Positions 34,801 to 43,195 are shown, numbered from the stretch's first letter. The stretch is 64,000 nt of DNA from Liolophura sinensis (GCF_032854445.1 NC_088302.1:1676001-1740000), one strand, 5' to 3'. Notes: generated by a model not told the origin, from the letters alone. Program-made: numbers and translations.

Positions 34801-35992
34801 TCAGATAAATATTGAGTGGCTGTAAAACTGCAGGTAGTGAGATTTGGCTTTGCGGCATGCTGACAGGTGAGGGCTGAGATCAGTCACTCAAAGGTTTGAG
34901 AATAGCGTCGTTAGTTTTTCCTATTTCCTTCATTTAATACATTGATTTACCATGACATGATCGGGTTGACACTCGTCTGCAGTCCGCCATGTTGCAATGC
35001 CAGGCTATCTTCATGGGTAGGACGGTTCTCAGATGCTTGTGTTCCGTACATCACTTGTGTATCATAGAACACTCATTGGATTCTCTGGTAACATAAACCT
35101 CACAAAGCTTTTTACAAAAACACATTTTGCATCCATAAAACTTAGTTCATTGTCAAATCATGAGCTGTAAGATAGACTATTGGCTATATTCTGGATCCCA
35201 CGGTCATTTTGATACAGCGCGAGGTAGCCTATAACGCACTGAGGAACGGGTCCCCAAAGTGGCTCGCTATAACCAGGCTACACTGTACCTGAGCTAAAAT
35301 TAGAATAAATTGATACCTGGATAGAGTTACCAAATTTATGTCATTTAACAACATCAACAGAGTTTTTTTCTAGCCACTTAAAATAGTACAAAGAGAAAAA
35401 TCAGAAAACTGAATTTTTGGCAAAATTTGTAATGAAGTAAATTGAGTTCTGTTTGTCTGTTGGGGACAGGTAAAGTGCATTTGGCACTAGGTGCTGTTTC
35501 GTAAGCCCAGTAGATAAGGTATGATGTGTTGAATTGTACAAATTGTATGTATGTTGAATTTTTTACTTTTTGCAAATTGAATTTCTGAAAGAAAAATGGC
35601 TTGAAAACCCCCTAATAACTTGTCTTCAGCATTGCCTTAGAACAAACATAAAGTGTGAATGTTGCCGTTACACTGGTGAGCATCTGCTGAAACCGTCTTT
35701 AGACTGTGGGACTTGTAGTAAAATAGAACAGGTGCTGTTTCGTAAGCCCAGTAGATAAGGTATGATGTGTTGAATTGTACAAATTGTATGAAATAATGTC
35801 TGTCCTGTTCATATGACAAGTTGGTACTGTCTGATAACCCCGGTGTTATACTTCTCAGCTCATCCTTCCTTTCTGTTTGGTTTTTCAGACAGGAAGGATG
35901 ATGCTGCCGTCAAGGGAGAGAAAATGTCCAACTCTGACTCCTCAGAGGATGACGGATTGCTAACTAAAATTAAACGCAAAATATTTGGATGA
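16695..35992 (+). CDS. DNAJA3: DNAJA3 / Tid1 mitochondrial J-domain co-chaperone, 12 coding exons
   Basis: Exons: 16695-16866, 17484-17620 (or from 17481), 19493-19576, 19947-20052, 21065-21204, 23698-23850, 25098-25245, 26178-26242, 27256-27384, 27954-28069, 33933-34030, 35889-35992. All introns are GT-AG and every phase joins, giving 483 (or 484) residues against 480 for the long human form as I recall it. Domains: arginine-rich N-terminus without acids (likely mitochondrial presequence, ~1-70); J domain ~81-146 with HPD at 109-111; Gly/Phe-rich linker ~145-165; DnaJ zinc-finger region ~239-295 with four CxxC motifs; C-terminal substrate-binding domains; charged tail ending [11 protein letters not shown], like the end of the long vertebrate isoform. 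The family stimulates the ATPase of mitochondrial Hsp70 (mortalin) and supports folding and mtDNA maintenance. The ATG has A at -3 and G at +4. Introns carry many arrays and MITEs. Confidence 0.95.
17481..17620 (+). CDS. DNAJA3: DNAJA3 exon 2 (J-domain helices I-II), NAGNAG acceptor
   Basis: The acceptor reads 'ttttTAGCAG', so the exon can start at 17481 or 17484. Both keep the frame after exon 1 (phase 1) and differ by one alanine codon. The exon encodes the linker and the first half of the J domain ([20 protein letters not shown]). It ends in phase 0 at 'tatcag/gtaatc'. Confidence 0.93.
17775..19030. repeat. Degenerate ~95-115 bp repeats in DNAJA3 intron 2, interrupted by SINE-like sequence
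   Basis: About eight diverged units with 'ggcattcctg', 'gctagaccaatcactg', 'gtctcagtgt' and 'ggttactgaggctggttgag' occur at 17775-18240 and 18728-19030. The ~490 bp between them (18240-18727) breaks the array and contains a reverse SINE tail and an internal ~70-bp duplication ('aggatgctggatacactgct' at ~18546, repeated at ~18630). Confidence 0.8.
18475..18535 (-). mobile_element. SINE family II tail fragment
   Basis: 'aataaatttatttatttatt' followed by 'cttaacgccatacccaagaa' is the reverse complement of the family II SINE 3' end (aagaatacttgggtatggcgttaa type). Only the tail is recognisable; the sequence to the right does not match the SINE body. Confidence 0.65.
19493..19576 (+). CDS. DNAJA3: DNAJA3 exon 3 (HPD motif of the J domain)
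   Basis: 84 nt, phase 0 at both ends, acceptor 'gatttgcag', donor 'gag/gtcagt'. It encodes [20 protein letters not shown] and the start of helix IV. The invariant HPD (residues 109-111), which triggers Hsp70 ATP hydrolysis, is intact. Confidence 0.95.
19947..20052 (+). CDS. DNAJA3: DNAJA3 exon 4 (end of J domain, Gly/Phe-rich linker)
   Basis: 106 nt, acceptor 'cggaacag', donor 'gag/gtgagt', starts phase 0 and ends phase 1. It encodes [15 protein letters not shown] followed by a glycine-, alanine- and phenylalanine-rich stretch (about residues 145-165), the usual G/F linker of type A J-proteins. Confidence 0.94.
20053..21064 (+). other. DNAJA3 intron 4
   Basis: About 1 kb of AT-rich intron without recognised repeats or conserved segments. 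Confidence 0.6.
21065..21204 (+). CDS. DNAJA3: DNAJA3 exon 5
   Basis: 140 nt, acceptor 'ttgacag', donor 'gag/gttagt', phase 1 in and phase 0 out. It encodes the [16 protein letters not shown] segment between linker and zinc finger, a sequence well conserved in Tid1 orthologues ([11 protein letters not shown]). Confidence 0.95.
21384..22002. repeat. 89-bp minisatellite in DNAJA3 intron 5, 7 copies
   Basis: Seven nearly identical units with 'ttcatttttgttgttcaacc', 'cacctgatacggcgacagga' and 'gcaggggcaggtgcactggc'. Variation is limited to a few positions (gattgacc/gatttacc, ggcg/gacg). The array starts about 180 bp after exon 5. Confidence 0.97.
22127..23059. mobile_element. Foldback MITE-like element in DNAJA3 intron 5
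   Basis: Two inverted arms of about 180 bp (22127-22305 and about 22868-23059) share 'ctgcaacttaatctcag' at the outer ends and 'cacacctcctctctgc' inside, with some substitutions, around a ~560-bp centre. The centre has no transposase-like frame. I could not find a convincing target-site duplication, so the superfamily is undetermined. Confidence 0.78.
23060..23697 (+). other. Remainder of DNAJA3 intron 5
   Basis: No repeat or conserved element recognised. It ends with the acceptor 'gatttctccag' of exon 6. Confidence 0.5.
23698..23850 (+). CDS. DNAJA3: DNAJA3 exon 6 (first half of zinc finger)
   Basis: 153 nt (51 codons), phase 0 at both ends, donor 'atg/gtaagt'. It encodes [20 protein letters not shown], then the first two CxxC repeats, CPKCDGKK (degenerate last glycine) and CQTCGGTGM. 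The last ~53 bases and the donor were copied into the downstream 79-bp tandem array. Confidence 0.96.
23797..24600. repeat. 79-bp tandem array repeating the DNAJA3 exon 6 end and its splice donor
   Basis: The first unit is the real exon end plus the start of the intron. Nine further near-exact copies follow at 79-bp steps, each with 'gggacgagtagtgtcaag', the CxxCGGTG codons and an intact 'ggaatg/gtaagtaggg' donor (donor GTs at 23851, 23930 and every 79 bp to about 24563). A shortened copy at about 24595-24635 has 'aatggtaaat'. Two sub-types ('tacctactgatcccg' and 'tacccactgagcccg') alternate at first, pointing to a 158-bp intermediate. The copies share 'caagcatgt' where the real exon has 'caaacatgt'. 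Confidence 0.97.
24640..25097 (+). other. Rest of DNAJA3 intron 6
   Basis: AT-rich sequence with no recognised element, ending with acceptor 'ttttcacag'. Confidence 0.5.
25098..25245 (+). CDS. DNAJA3: DNAJA3 exon 7 (second half of zinc finger)
   Basis: 148 nt, phase 0 in and phase 1 out, donor 'gcag/gtaatc'. It encodes [20 protein letters not shown], then CTECQGKGK and [10 protein letters not shown]. This completes the four CxxC pairs that bind two zinc ions; the third motif lacks its last glycine (CRQCKGAR). Confidence 0.95.
25240..25862. repeat. About 55-bp minisatellite starting at the exon 7 donor
   Basis: About 11 units with 'cagtcaatcagtgtggactc', 'cctcagtgtacatgtacatc' and 'agggagtctgcctgt'. 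The first unit begins at the splice junction: 'cctgcag/gtaatcagtgtgga' aligns with 'cctgtcagtcaatcagtgtgga' of later units, so the donor itself seems to be part of the founding unit. In later units it reads 'cagtcaat' and is no longer a good donor. Confidence 0.9.
25863..26177 (+). other. Rest of DNAJA3 intron 7
   Basis: No element recognised; ends with 'tttggcag' acceptor. Confidence 0.5.
26178..26242 (+). CDS. DNAJA3: DNAJA3 exon 8
   Basis: 65 nt, phase 1 in and phase 0 out, donor 'agg/gtaagt'. It encodes [20 protein letters not shown], a very conserved Tid1 segment at the start of C-terminal domain I. Confidence 0.96.
26508..26655. repeat. 20-bp tandem repeat beside a SINE-tail-like piece
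   Basis: Five units of 'gtgtcatgtgaagaggcac' (26556-26655) follow 'tggtgtttaatgtcatattg' (26510-26530), which resembles a reversed SINE tail. They lie in intron 8 of DNAJA3. The stretch 26660-27255 shows nothing further. Confidence 0.8.
27256..27384 (+). CDS. DNAJA3: DNAJA3 exon 9
   Basis: 129 nt, phase 0 at both ends, acceptor 'tatttgcag', donor 'aca/gtaagt'. It encodes [20 protein letters not shown] followed by the [15 protein letters not shown] segment of C-terminal domain I/II. Confidence 0.96.
27494..27730. mobile_element. Mariner-type MITE (237 bp) with TA target duplication
   Basis: Terminal inverted repeats 'cagggtatcccagaagttg' (left) and 'caacttctgggacaccctg' (right) are flanked on each side by TA (27492-27493 and 27731-27732). 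'TA-CAGGGTGTCCCAGAAG' ends are typical of mariner-family elements. The 237-bp body has no transposase, so it is non-autonomous. It sits in intron 9 of DNAJA3. Confidence 0.9.
27954..28069 (+). CDS. DNAJA3: DNAJA3 exon 10
   Basis: 116 nt, phase 0 in and phase 2 out, acceptor 'ttctatag', donor 'cccat/gtaagt'. It encodes [20 protein letters not shown] and [17 protein letters not shown], the conserved GDHYVHIK core of C-terminal domain II. Confidence 0.96.
28251..33160. repeat. 4.9-kb minisatellite of 62/63-bp units in DNAJA3 intron 10
   Basis: About 78 units of 'agctgagcattgttaagcat', 'agtgttgggagagaggggac' and 'tgtgtaaggttataaagcct'. Two end types occur: 'ataaagccttgtagctg' (63 bp) and 'ataatagctgtagctg' (62 bp). 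A rare end 'ataatacatgtagctg' at 28562 and 29511 (949 bp apart) marks a block duplication. Two other units share a rare 'actttgtattttataaag' change near 32574 and 32887. The 63-bp period keeps a 21-residue frame open on the minus strand, broken wherever a 62-bp unit occurs. Confidence 0.98.
33161..33932 (+). other. Rest of DNAJA3 intron 10 with a SINE tail
   Basis: Unique sequence, except for the SINE tail at about 33693-33750. It ends with the 'tgtgacag' acceptor of exon 11. Confidence 0.5.
33693..33750 (+). mobile_element. SINE family II tail fragment
   Basis: 'ggtataagtgaaatattctt' followed by 'aagtgtggtgtaaaacacca' and 'gtcaaataaataa' is the 3' end of family II, without the tRNA head or body: a 5'-truncated insertion or remnant. 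Confidence 0.8.
33933..34030 (+). CDS. DNAJA3: DNAJA3 exon 11
   Basis: 98 nt, phase 2 in and phase 1 out, acceptor 'gtgacag', donor 'gatg/gtgagt'. It encodes (M)[20 protein letters not shown] and the following [12 protein letters not shown] segment. This is the last exon shared by both predicted C-terminal forms. Confidence 0.94.
34031..35888 (+). other. DNAJA3 intron 11 with a 61-bp direct duplication
   Basis: A 61-bp segment starting 'aggtgctgtttcgtaagccc' occurs at 35489-35549 and again at 35730-35790, apparently identical, 241 bp apart; the second copy lies about 100 bp before exon 12. No other element was assigned. Confidence 0.8.
35889..35992 (+). CDS. DNAJA3: DNAJA3 exon 12 (terminal exon, long-type C-terminus)
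   Basis: Acceptor 'gtttttcag', phase 1 in, stop TGA at 35990-35992. It encodes an acidic, serine-rich stretch and then [11 protein letters not shown]. The pattern acidic residues then F/L-L-x-K-I/L-K-x-x-F resembles the end of the long vertebrate Tid1 isoform. Confidence 0.92.
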
Positions 35993-36291
35993 TCATAGAC
36001 AACTTGCTGTAAATGCAAAACTTTATTCTTTCAGAATTTTTCTTCTGTCTAATTAATGCTTGAAAATGTGATCATTTCATTGCCCGCATCATATACTCTA
36101 GCTCATTTTTTCTGAGACAAAGAATTTCCTTTTATGAAGACTCATATTATTTGTGGAGGAAAAATGAATGAAACTTGTCAAGTAGATTACATACAGACCA
36201 TCATTGCAAACTTAAATTGATGTCAGAAGAATGAATATCTCTTTTTGATGAAGGTTTTAAGCCATGCACATGCATAAAATATACAGGAACA

Positions 36292-36297
36292 AATAAA
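36292..36297 (+). terminator. Candidate polyadenylation signal AATAAA for the exon 12 transcript
   Basis: AATAAA lies 300 bp after the DNAJA3 stop codon, in AT-rich sequence with a T/GT-rich stretch shortly after ('tttctttgtg', 'ttgtgtctatttgttcttg'). This is a usual distance and context for a 3'UTR end. Confidence 0.55.
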
Positions 36298-36779
36298 TTT
36301 ACATTTCTTTGTGATATACAGAAATTATTGTGTCTATTTGTTCTTGTTAATTAGTGTATGAAAATGCCCAGTTAGTGTTAATAAGTATAAGTGTACCTAC
36401 AGGTGAGTACATGACAGATATTCTTAGCGTGACACATGGGTGCTCTGAATCAGGAATTAAACCATAGATGATGCAGTAAAAGTGGTGAAGAACATGTAAA
36501 TTCATGAGGGTGCCATGTGTTGTCTTAGATGCTGCCAACGTTTTGTTACATAAAATCCAAAGAAAAGGTAATACATCTTGTAGCTTTCTGATTCCAAACA
36601 CCTGTCATCTGTGAACACATTTTTAGTTGATTTGAATTTGTTGCTTAGCTAAAAGTTGACATCTGAGGATCCTGACTGAGTGGCTGGGATGCTTGTCATT
36701 TTATTACAAGGACATATGGGGTGCAGGCTTATTCAAGGCCTCAGGCAGGCAGCTTGTGAATATTACTTTGTGCTCATAC

Positions 36780-37535
36780 TGTTTGTGGTGACCAGTGGTC
36801 AGTAATGCTTGAGTGGTGTTTGCCTAGGTGAACAGTGGTCAGCCATGCCTGAGTGGTCTTTGTCTAGGTGACCAGTGGTCAGTGATGCTTGTGTGGTGTT
36901 TGCCTGGGTGAATGGGGGTCAGCCATGATTGAGTGGTATTTGTCTAGGTGACCAGTGGTCAGCGATGCTTGAGTGGTGTTTGTCTAGGTGACCAGTGGTG
37001 AGCCATGATTAAGTGGTATTTGTCTAGGTGACCAGTGGTCAGTCATGCTTGAGTGGTGTTTGTCTAGGTGACCAGTGGTCAGTCATGTTTGAGTGGTGTT
37101 TGTCTAGGTGACCAGTGGTCAGTGATGCTTGAGTGGTGTTTGTCTAGGTGACCCGTGGTGAGCCATGCTTGAGTGGTGTTTGTCTAGGTGACCAGTGGTG
37201 AGCCATGCTTGAGTGGTGTTTGTCTAGGTGACCAGTGGTCAGTGATGCTTGAGTGGTGTTTGTCTGGGTGACCAGTGGTCAGTGATGCTTGAGTGGTGTT
37301 TTTCTACGTGACCAGTGGTCAGTGATGCTTGAGTGGTGTTTGTCTGGGTGACCAGTGGTGAGCCATGCTTGAGTGGTGTTTGTCTAGGTGACCAGTGGTC
37401 AGTGATGCTTGAGTGGTGTTTGTCTAGGTGACCCGTGGTCAGCCATGCTTGAGTGGTGTTTGCTTAGGTGTGGTCAGTTATGCTTGAGTGGTGTTTGCTT
37501 AGGTGACTAGTGGTCAGTTATGCTTGAGTGCACCG
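36780..37535. repeat. 40-bp minisatellite, about 19 copies
   Basis: Units of 'ggtgaccagtggtcagtgat' plus 'gcttgagtggtgtttgtcta', with gtcagtcatg/gagccatg variants; the last two units lose about 10 bp. It lies between the two alternative DNAJA3 last exons. Confidence 0.95.
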
Positions 37536-38520
37536 ATACGCCATGCATGTTTATGTGTCACAAGTTACATACATAGAGGATATGTAATCAGTGACCTGAA
37601 GATATCAATTTCACTGGAGGCTCGGAACAAATGAAAAGTACTACTTGAGTTAAATAAATTTTTATCGTTGGTCACGAATTTCATATCCTTTCTATTCCAT
37701 AAATCCCTTATTGAAAATTTAAAGGGGAAAAAATCATTAGATTTAAACTTTTCGGAAACTGCACCGACGTCTAACGGTGTAGTGATATCACATATATAGG
37801 TCAAGTGAAGCTTCGTCAGTAAGGGACAAGTACATGGCGGAGTATAATATAGTATGGAAAAATTTATTTACATAACGACTTTTTTATTCCACAGTTGTCA
37901 AAAGTTTGGTTTAGTACAATATATCATTCAATACGGTAATATTTATAACAAGAATATTACATTTTACCACAGAAAGTATTACTGTTGAAAAATAGACAAA
38001 TTTCACATGCGCTCAGTACACGCCATGCAACCTTCAAAAAACAACCGACAGTTTAACCTCATGTAGGTTGAACAAGCGAAACCTACTACAGCGCATTGAT
38101 TTCTAACAGAATTGAAGTACGGTAGATATTATTGGTTTCATCTTTCTCCATGGACCTAATTGCGTTAGCGCAGAAGTGTATTGTGTTTTACATTACGTTG
38201 ACTGAATAGTTATGTCGTACCAGATATGGGTTCTGTAGGTTTGTCAGACAGGGAATTGTCAAGAGTCCCTTATTGTCACTGTTCTCATGACCACGGACCC
38301 AGTCAGTGGTCAACAATGAAAACGTTGCCACATTGTTTAGTTTTCGGTAATAGAAGATGAAATTTCGACACATTTGTCTGAATATAACATTGATGAGGTT
38401 TTCAAAATTTTAATGTACAGGTGGTCAAAACTCAAAAATAAGCTCCTCAACCGTATTTAAAATTTTTGTCTGAAGTCAAAACCGGCTTTGTGGAATCTAG
38501 CCCTGGTTTTGTTCGTTGAA
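37536..38520. other. Unassigned sequence
   Basis: AT-rich, with no recognised gene, RNA or repeat. Small open frames at 37565-37804 and 38188-38373 on the minus strand lack any family signal. Confidence 0.4.
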
Positions 38521-38775
38521 AAAACTCTTAGAGAGGCACGGCAGGAGGGGTAGATCCAAGCTCTATCCTGGGTCGGGTCACACCTTAAAAAAGAGGAAGT
38601 TGTAACTTCCTCTCCTGGTGTTCAGCACGAAGGGGATAGTGCAATGACTGGTTGACCCGTATTAGTATAATGGCTCGGGCGGAGCAGGTTACTTGTCTTC
38701 GGTAAGTTGTCTCAGTGAAGGAGCACTAGATAAAAGAGTGGTGGAAATCCGTCCTGCAACAATGAGTCACATTTC
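38521..38775 (+). mobile_element. SINE family I, diverged and 5'-degraded copy
   Basis: Shares with the intact copy at 57202-57561 the stretches 'gaggaagttgtaacttcctc', 'gttcagca.gaaggggatag', 'gactggttgacccgtat', 'gtataatggctcgggcgg' and 'gtggaaatccgtcctgcaac'. The tRNA-like head is poorly preserved ('gtagatccaagctctatcct') and the tail is missing. Confidence 0.85.
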
Positions 38776-39969
38776 AAGGGGAAAGAATTATCAGAAAGAA
38801 GAGGGATTGCATGCTAAAAGTGGAGAACTGCACTTGATATATAAAGCACTAGTTACTAGATGTTAAAAAAATTACGCAACTTTGCTTCTTGCATATAACA
38901 CATCCAATCTAGCAGTATGTCAGTTTTCTCCCCAGATGCGTAACCACCAGTGGAAGGCAGCTTAAACACCCCTTCCACAAAATTCTGCTATTCATGGACA
39001 TGAATGTTTATTCTCCAAGTAACAACAAGAAAGCTTGTGGAAGCAATATTGCATGAGGTTACGTTAAGCCATTCATTCGTTTTGCAAGTGAATACGTGGT
39101 CATCTGTTCATACTCTGACCAGTTCTCAGACTGTTGTGTCAGATACTTGTTATTGATCTGATTGTGGGGTGGGGTAACTCTCATTCGTCCAATGCATTTA
39201 TGACAGTTATGGTGTGAAACAGACCCAAATGTGTCAGATTGACAATATGGAACATTTACCGCTGGTAAAATATGCATTAAAACTCCTGTTTTACCCAGTG
39301 GTCAACCAAATATTCCTACAAATTGTCTAACATGTCCTTAGGTTGGCTTAACCAAAAATAACCCAGGACAATCACACAAATTCATGCACCAAAAAAAGGA
39401 TATTTTCAGGGTTTAACTTACTGTGGTCTCCATCTCGATCTTGTCTTATGCACACCATTGATGGATCACTCAAGGGAGATAATCCCTGGACTTGGCCATA
39501 CATCTGCCTGCATTTAGGCAGGCAAAGCCTCAAGGCATAACCTCAAGGCTAATCTCATTCAAGCAACATGAAGGCAGCAAGCTCACTAACTGTAGTGACA
39601 TAGGCTGATTATTTTCCATGAACTGGTGAGTTGCCATGGACACGTTTTGATTGAAGTCTTAGAACGGGTTAGTCTGTTACAGAGACCACTTGGTTGACGC
39701 TGATTTATGCTAGAGAAGGTTTAATGCAGGTGTGTCTGGGGAGAACAGTGGTAAATGTTCCTTGCCATGAGCACGCCACATTTGGGGCTGTTTCTTTGTG
39801 TCTGTCACAACTTCAGTGAGAGTTACCCCATCCTGCAACTAGTTGATTGAGCACCATCAGCTGAAAGTTTATACATGCTTCATGGGTCACAGGTGTACAT
39901 GTACACTTATGTGTTGGTTTAACAGTTGTATGTACATGTATTTGCATTTATTCTGTTATTCATTTCCAG
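38776..39969. other. Sequence before the alternative last exon
   Basis: No repeat family or gene recognised. A 39510-39560 segment has a short internal duplication around 'cctcaaggc'. Ends with the acceptor 'ttcatttccag' (to 39969). Confidence 0.4.
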
Positions 39970-40076
39970 GCAAGCAAGTCACATCAGATCAGGATGGGTT
40001 GGTTGCTAGGATACGACATGTCGTGCAAGGCATCGATGACGATGATCCAGAATCTATTGTGGACAGAAACAAGTGA
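39970..40076 (+). CDS. DNAJA3: Candidate alternative last exon of DNAJA3
   Basis: After a good acceptor (pyrimidine-rich, 'catttccag') a frame of 35 residues runs to TGA at 40074-40076. It begins with 'gc', which completes a glycine codon with the phase-1 base left by exon 11, exactly as exon 12 does. Joined to exon 11 it reads ...TKTKD-GKQVTSDQDGLVARIR... and ends in the acidic DDDDPESIVDRNK. Vertebrate Tid1 also has two C-termini from alternative splicing (long, and short beginning GKRS as I recall). The alternative is a small exon of an unrelated gene, but no other plus-strand exons are visible nearby. Confidence 0.55.
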
Positions 40077-40284
40077 AGGTTTCTTCAGAACTGTTTGAAA
40101 TAATCTACACAAGCAAATTTGGATCATTTTTGTCATTGGTGAATTTCATCTGTCATGAACAGGATTTTGATCAGGATCAGAAATGTGCCATGTACCATGA
40201 AGCAGGAAGATTTTGAACTGATTCACCAGAATCAAAGTGTTTTTAAGGAGTTGATATAATGTAGGGCTGTTTATACAGGTACAG

Positions 40285-40400
40285 TATATATCATGTCCTG
40301 CAGAGTGTCTGATTGACTATGTATGTGTATATCATGTCCTGCAGAGCGTCTGATTCACTATGTATGTGTATATTATGTCCTGCAAAGTGTCTGATTCAGT
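40285..40400. repeat. Short ~57-bp tandem repeat, about 2-3 copies
   Basis: 'tatcatgtcctgcagagtgt' plus 'ctgattcactatgtatgtg' occurs two to three times, probably in the 3'UTR or flank of the alternative DNAJA3 transcript. From 40400 to 41425 nothing else was recognised. Confidence 0.7.
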
Positions 40401-41424
40401 ATGTTAAATACATATGTGTATGTAAATCCAGCTGTGTAGAGCCTGCGTGCTAGTGTACATGTTTATTTTACGGTAAGACTCTGATTTGGATCTTTTAATT
40501 ACGAGCTTGTATCCATCTATTCCTCCTTGACGGTTTGTACAGCTGATTGATTGGCATGTCATCAATAACAATGCCCACCAGATGTGTTCCCCTTTAAACT
40601 TCAGTAGAATGGTGACATAAACATATATCAAGGATTCTTGACTGGCAATTGCAGTCAGTAAGATTTAAACATGTGTCTCTGACTAGGAATTTGTGGATGT
40701 AACTAATAACTTAGCTTATTCAGGCTCCCAGCTGTGAGGCTCACCAGGAACCTCCTATAGTTTAGTGGGAGATGTTTCCTTTCCTCAGAACTGCCACTGT
40801 AAGAGTTAGAGGTCACATAGAGGTCATTCAGTTCACCTCAGGTCAGCCCAAACAGGCACAAAAGGTGATATCCATGGAGACCAGTGATGCAGGATGAGAA
40901 TGTCTTGTGCCATGTGTCTTTACAGGACTTCAGGGAAACTGGACATGACAGAATGTGCTGTTCGAAGTGAAAAATATACAGAAAATATATTAAAAGATCA
41001 TTGTATGCACCAGTGTATTTTTTAAGTCCTTCCTGTCCCAGCGAGTTTGTCAGCTGGGACATGTTTTACCAAGCAGTTGCAGTTTGCACCTGGTGTAGTG
41101 TGCCATCACTGCAAATGTGCTAGCCACAATGTTGCGACAGCTTTGTAAAATGGGCCACAGGAAGATGTGTGAGGTGCTAATAGGCTGACCTCAAATTTAA
41201 GCTTGTAATAAGTGTGTGTATAGAAAACTGGGTACAAATCAGATAGACTTGTGGAACTGAACAACCCTGAAGTCACTGACAACCATCTTCTTATGGCTGC
41301 AGTCTTCTTCTGAAGTTGTAGAAGATTTCTCTTTAGCAATAGTGCTTCTGTTAAGCATCATACAGCTGTTGCCAACTGTTTGCAAACTACAAGTTGCAAA
41401 GGTGTATCTAAATTACTGATAACC

Positions 41425-41530
41425 TAAAGTTAGGTCGGTATGCAGCTAGTCGGCCTGAGGTCGGTATGCACCTAGTCGGCCTGAGGTCGGTATGCAGGTA
41501 ATCAGCCTGAGATCGGTATGCACCTAATCA
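41425..41530. repeat. 26-bp tandem repeat, 4 copies
   Basis: Four units of 'ggtcggtatgcacctagtcg' plus 'gcctga'. Confidence 0.9.
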
Positions 41531-41551
41531 GTCTGTACAAGAAAACATAAT

Positions 41552-41792
41552 TATGGCATGGTTGTGGCGAAGTGGAAAGGTACAACACGAGAGGTAGGTT
41601 CAAACCTTGTCATGGACACAGAATTTGTATTTTCCCCTGCTCTTACTCTTCTCAAACATGGATTTGCATCAGTGACTAGCTAAATGTTTACCCCAAGCGT
41701 TCCTGTTTGCTCCAACCATAATAGTGACCACTATCCTGTAAATGACAAATTCTTGAGTATGGCATTAAACATCAGTCAAATAAATAATGAAT
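41552..41792 (+). mobile_element. SINE family II, diverged full-length copy
   Basis: Begins 'atggcatggttgtggcgaag', with A-box-like 'tggcgaagtgg' and B-box 'ggttcaaacc'. It continues with a degenerate body ('tgctccaaccataatagtga') and ends 'ttcttgagtatggcattaaa' plus 'catcagtcaaataaataa'. Same layout as 7878-8135 in the opposite orientation. Confidence 0.82.
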
Positions 41793-42164
41793 AACTATGG
41801 CATGCCTGGGCTATGCCACGATTCTTGGACACGTTTACATCTTGTATGTGCTGGGAAAAAAGTCACAGGTTGTCAAGGCAACCATCCTGTCTGGTCCCTC
41901 AACTTGCCATTTACTAGTAAATAGATTGCAGAGTACATGTAATTGTGACAGACTTGATCCTCTGTCCATTGTTACACAAAGATGAATTGTCCACGATCTG
42001 TGTTAATGTACTAAATTAAGGATATTACCCATATCTTTTTTCCCTTGTGTTTCTGTTTCAAATCTTATCAGGTTATTGTGTCAAGCGTGGACTCGAGTGA
42101 ATTACAAAATAATGGCCTTCCAAGTAATCAAAAGAGCTATTGCATTGACCATTCAGGTAAATGT

Positions 42165-43195
42165 AAACTGCACAGCTTTGACATCCAAAGTAAGATGTCA
42201 GACGCTGACATCCCAAGTAAGCTGTGAGACATTGACATCCCAAATAAGCTGTGAGACGTTGACATCCCAAGTAAGCTGAGACGTTGACATCCAAAGTAAG
42301 CTGTCAGACACGGACACCCCAAGTAAGTTGTCAGACATTGACATCCCAAGTAAGCTGTCAGAAGTTGACATCCCAAGTAAGCTGCCAGACATTGACATCC
42401 CAAGTAAGCTGTCAGAAGTTGACATCCCAAGTAAGCTGTCAATGATAATGACATGAAAGGAAAATGCCACACACTAACAGTTACATCCCAAGTAAACAGT
42501 CAGTGACAGTGACATTCCAAGTAAGCTGTCAGACACTGACAGGGAATGTCCCAAGTAAGCTGTCAGACGCTGACAGTCACCATCCCAATTAAGCTGTCAA
42601 ACATTGGCAATGACATCCCAAGTATTTAAACGGTCAGACATTGACATCCCAAGTAATTAAGCTGTCAGACACTGGCAGTGACATTCCAAGTAAACTGCCA
42701 AGACCCTGATGGTGACATTCCAAGTAAACTGTCAGACAGTGATAATGACACCAAAGTAAACAGTCAATGATGGTGCCATTCCAAGCAAGCTGTCAGCAAG
42801 TGACATTGGCAGAGACATCCCAAGTAATTAAGCTGCCAGACACTGGCAGTGACATTCCAAGTAAACTGCCAAGACCCTGATGGTGACATTCCAAGTAAAC
42901 TGTCAGAAATGTGATAATGACACCAAAGTAAACAGTCAATGATGGTGCCATTCCAAGCAAGCTGTCAGCAAGTGACATTGGCAGGGACATCCCAAGTAAT
43001 TAAGCTGTCAGACACTGGCAGTGACATTCCAAGTAAACTGCCAAAACCCTGATGGTGACATTCCAAGTAAACTGTCAGACAGTGATAATGACACCAAAGT
43101 AAACAGTCAATGATGGTGCCATTCCAAGCAAGCTGTCAGCAAGTGACATTGGCAGGGACATCCCAAGTAATTAAGCTGTCAGACATTGGCAGTGA
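42165..43195. repeat. Compound tandem array: ~22-30 bp units and a ~173-bp higher-order unit
   Basis: From 42165 to 42440 short units 'gacatcccaagtaagctgtc' with 'agacgttgacatc' links. From 42440 to 43195 the same motif is arranged in larger blocks: 'gccattccaagcaagctgtc' followed by 'agcaagtgacattggcag' recurs near 42776, 42949 and 43122, about 173 bp apart. Confidence 0.9.
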
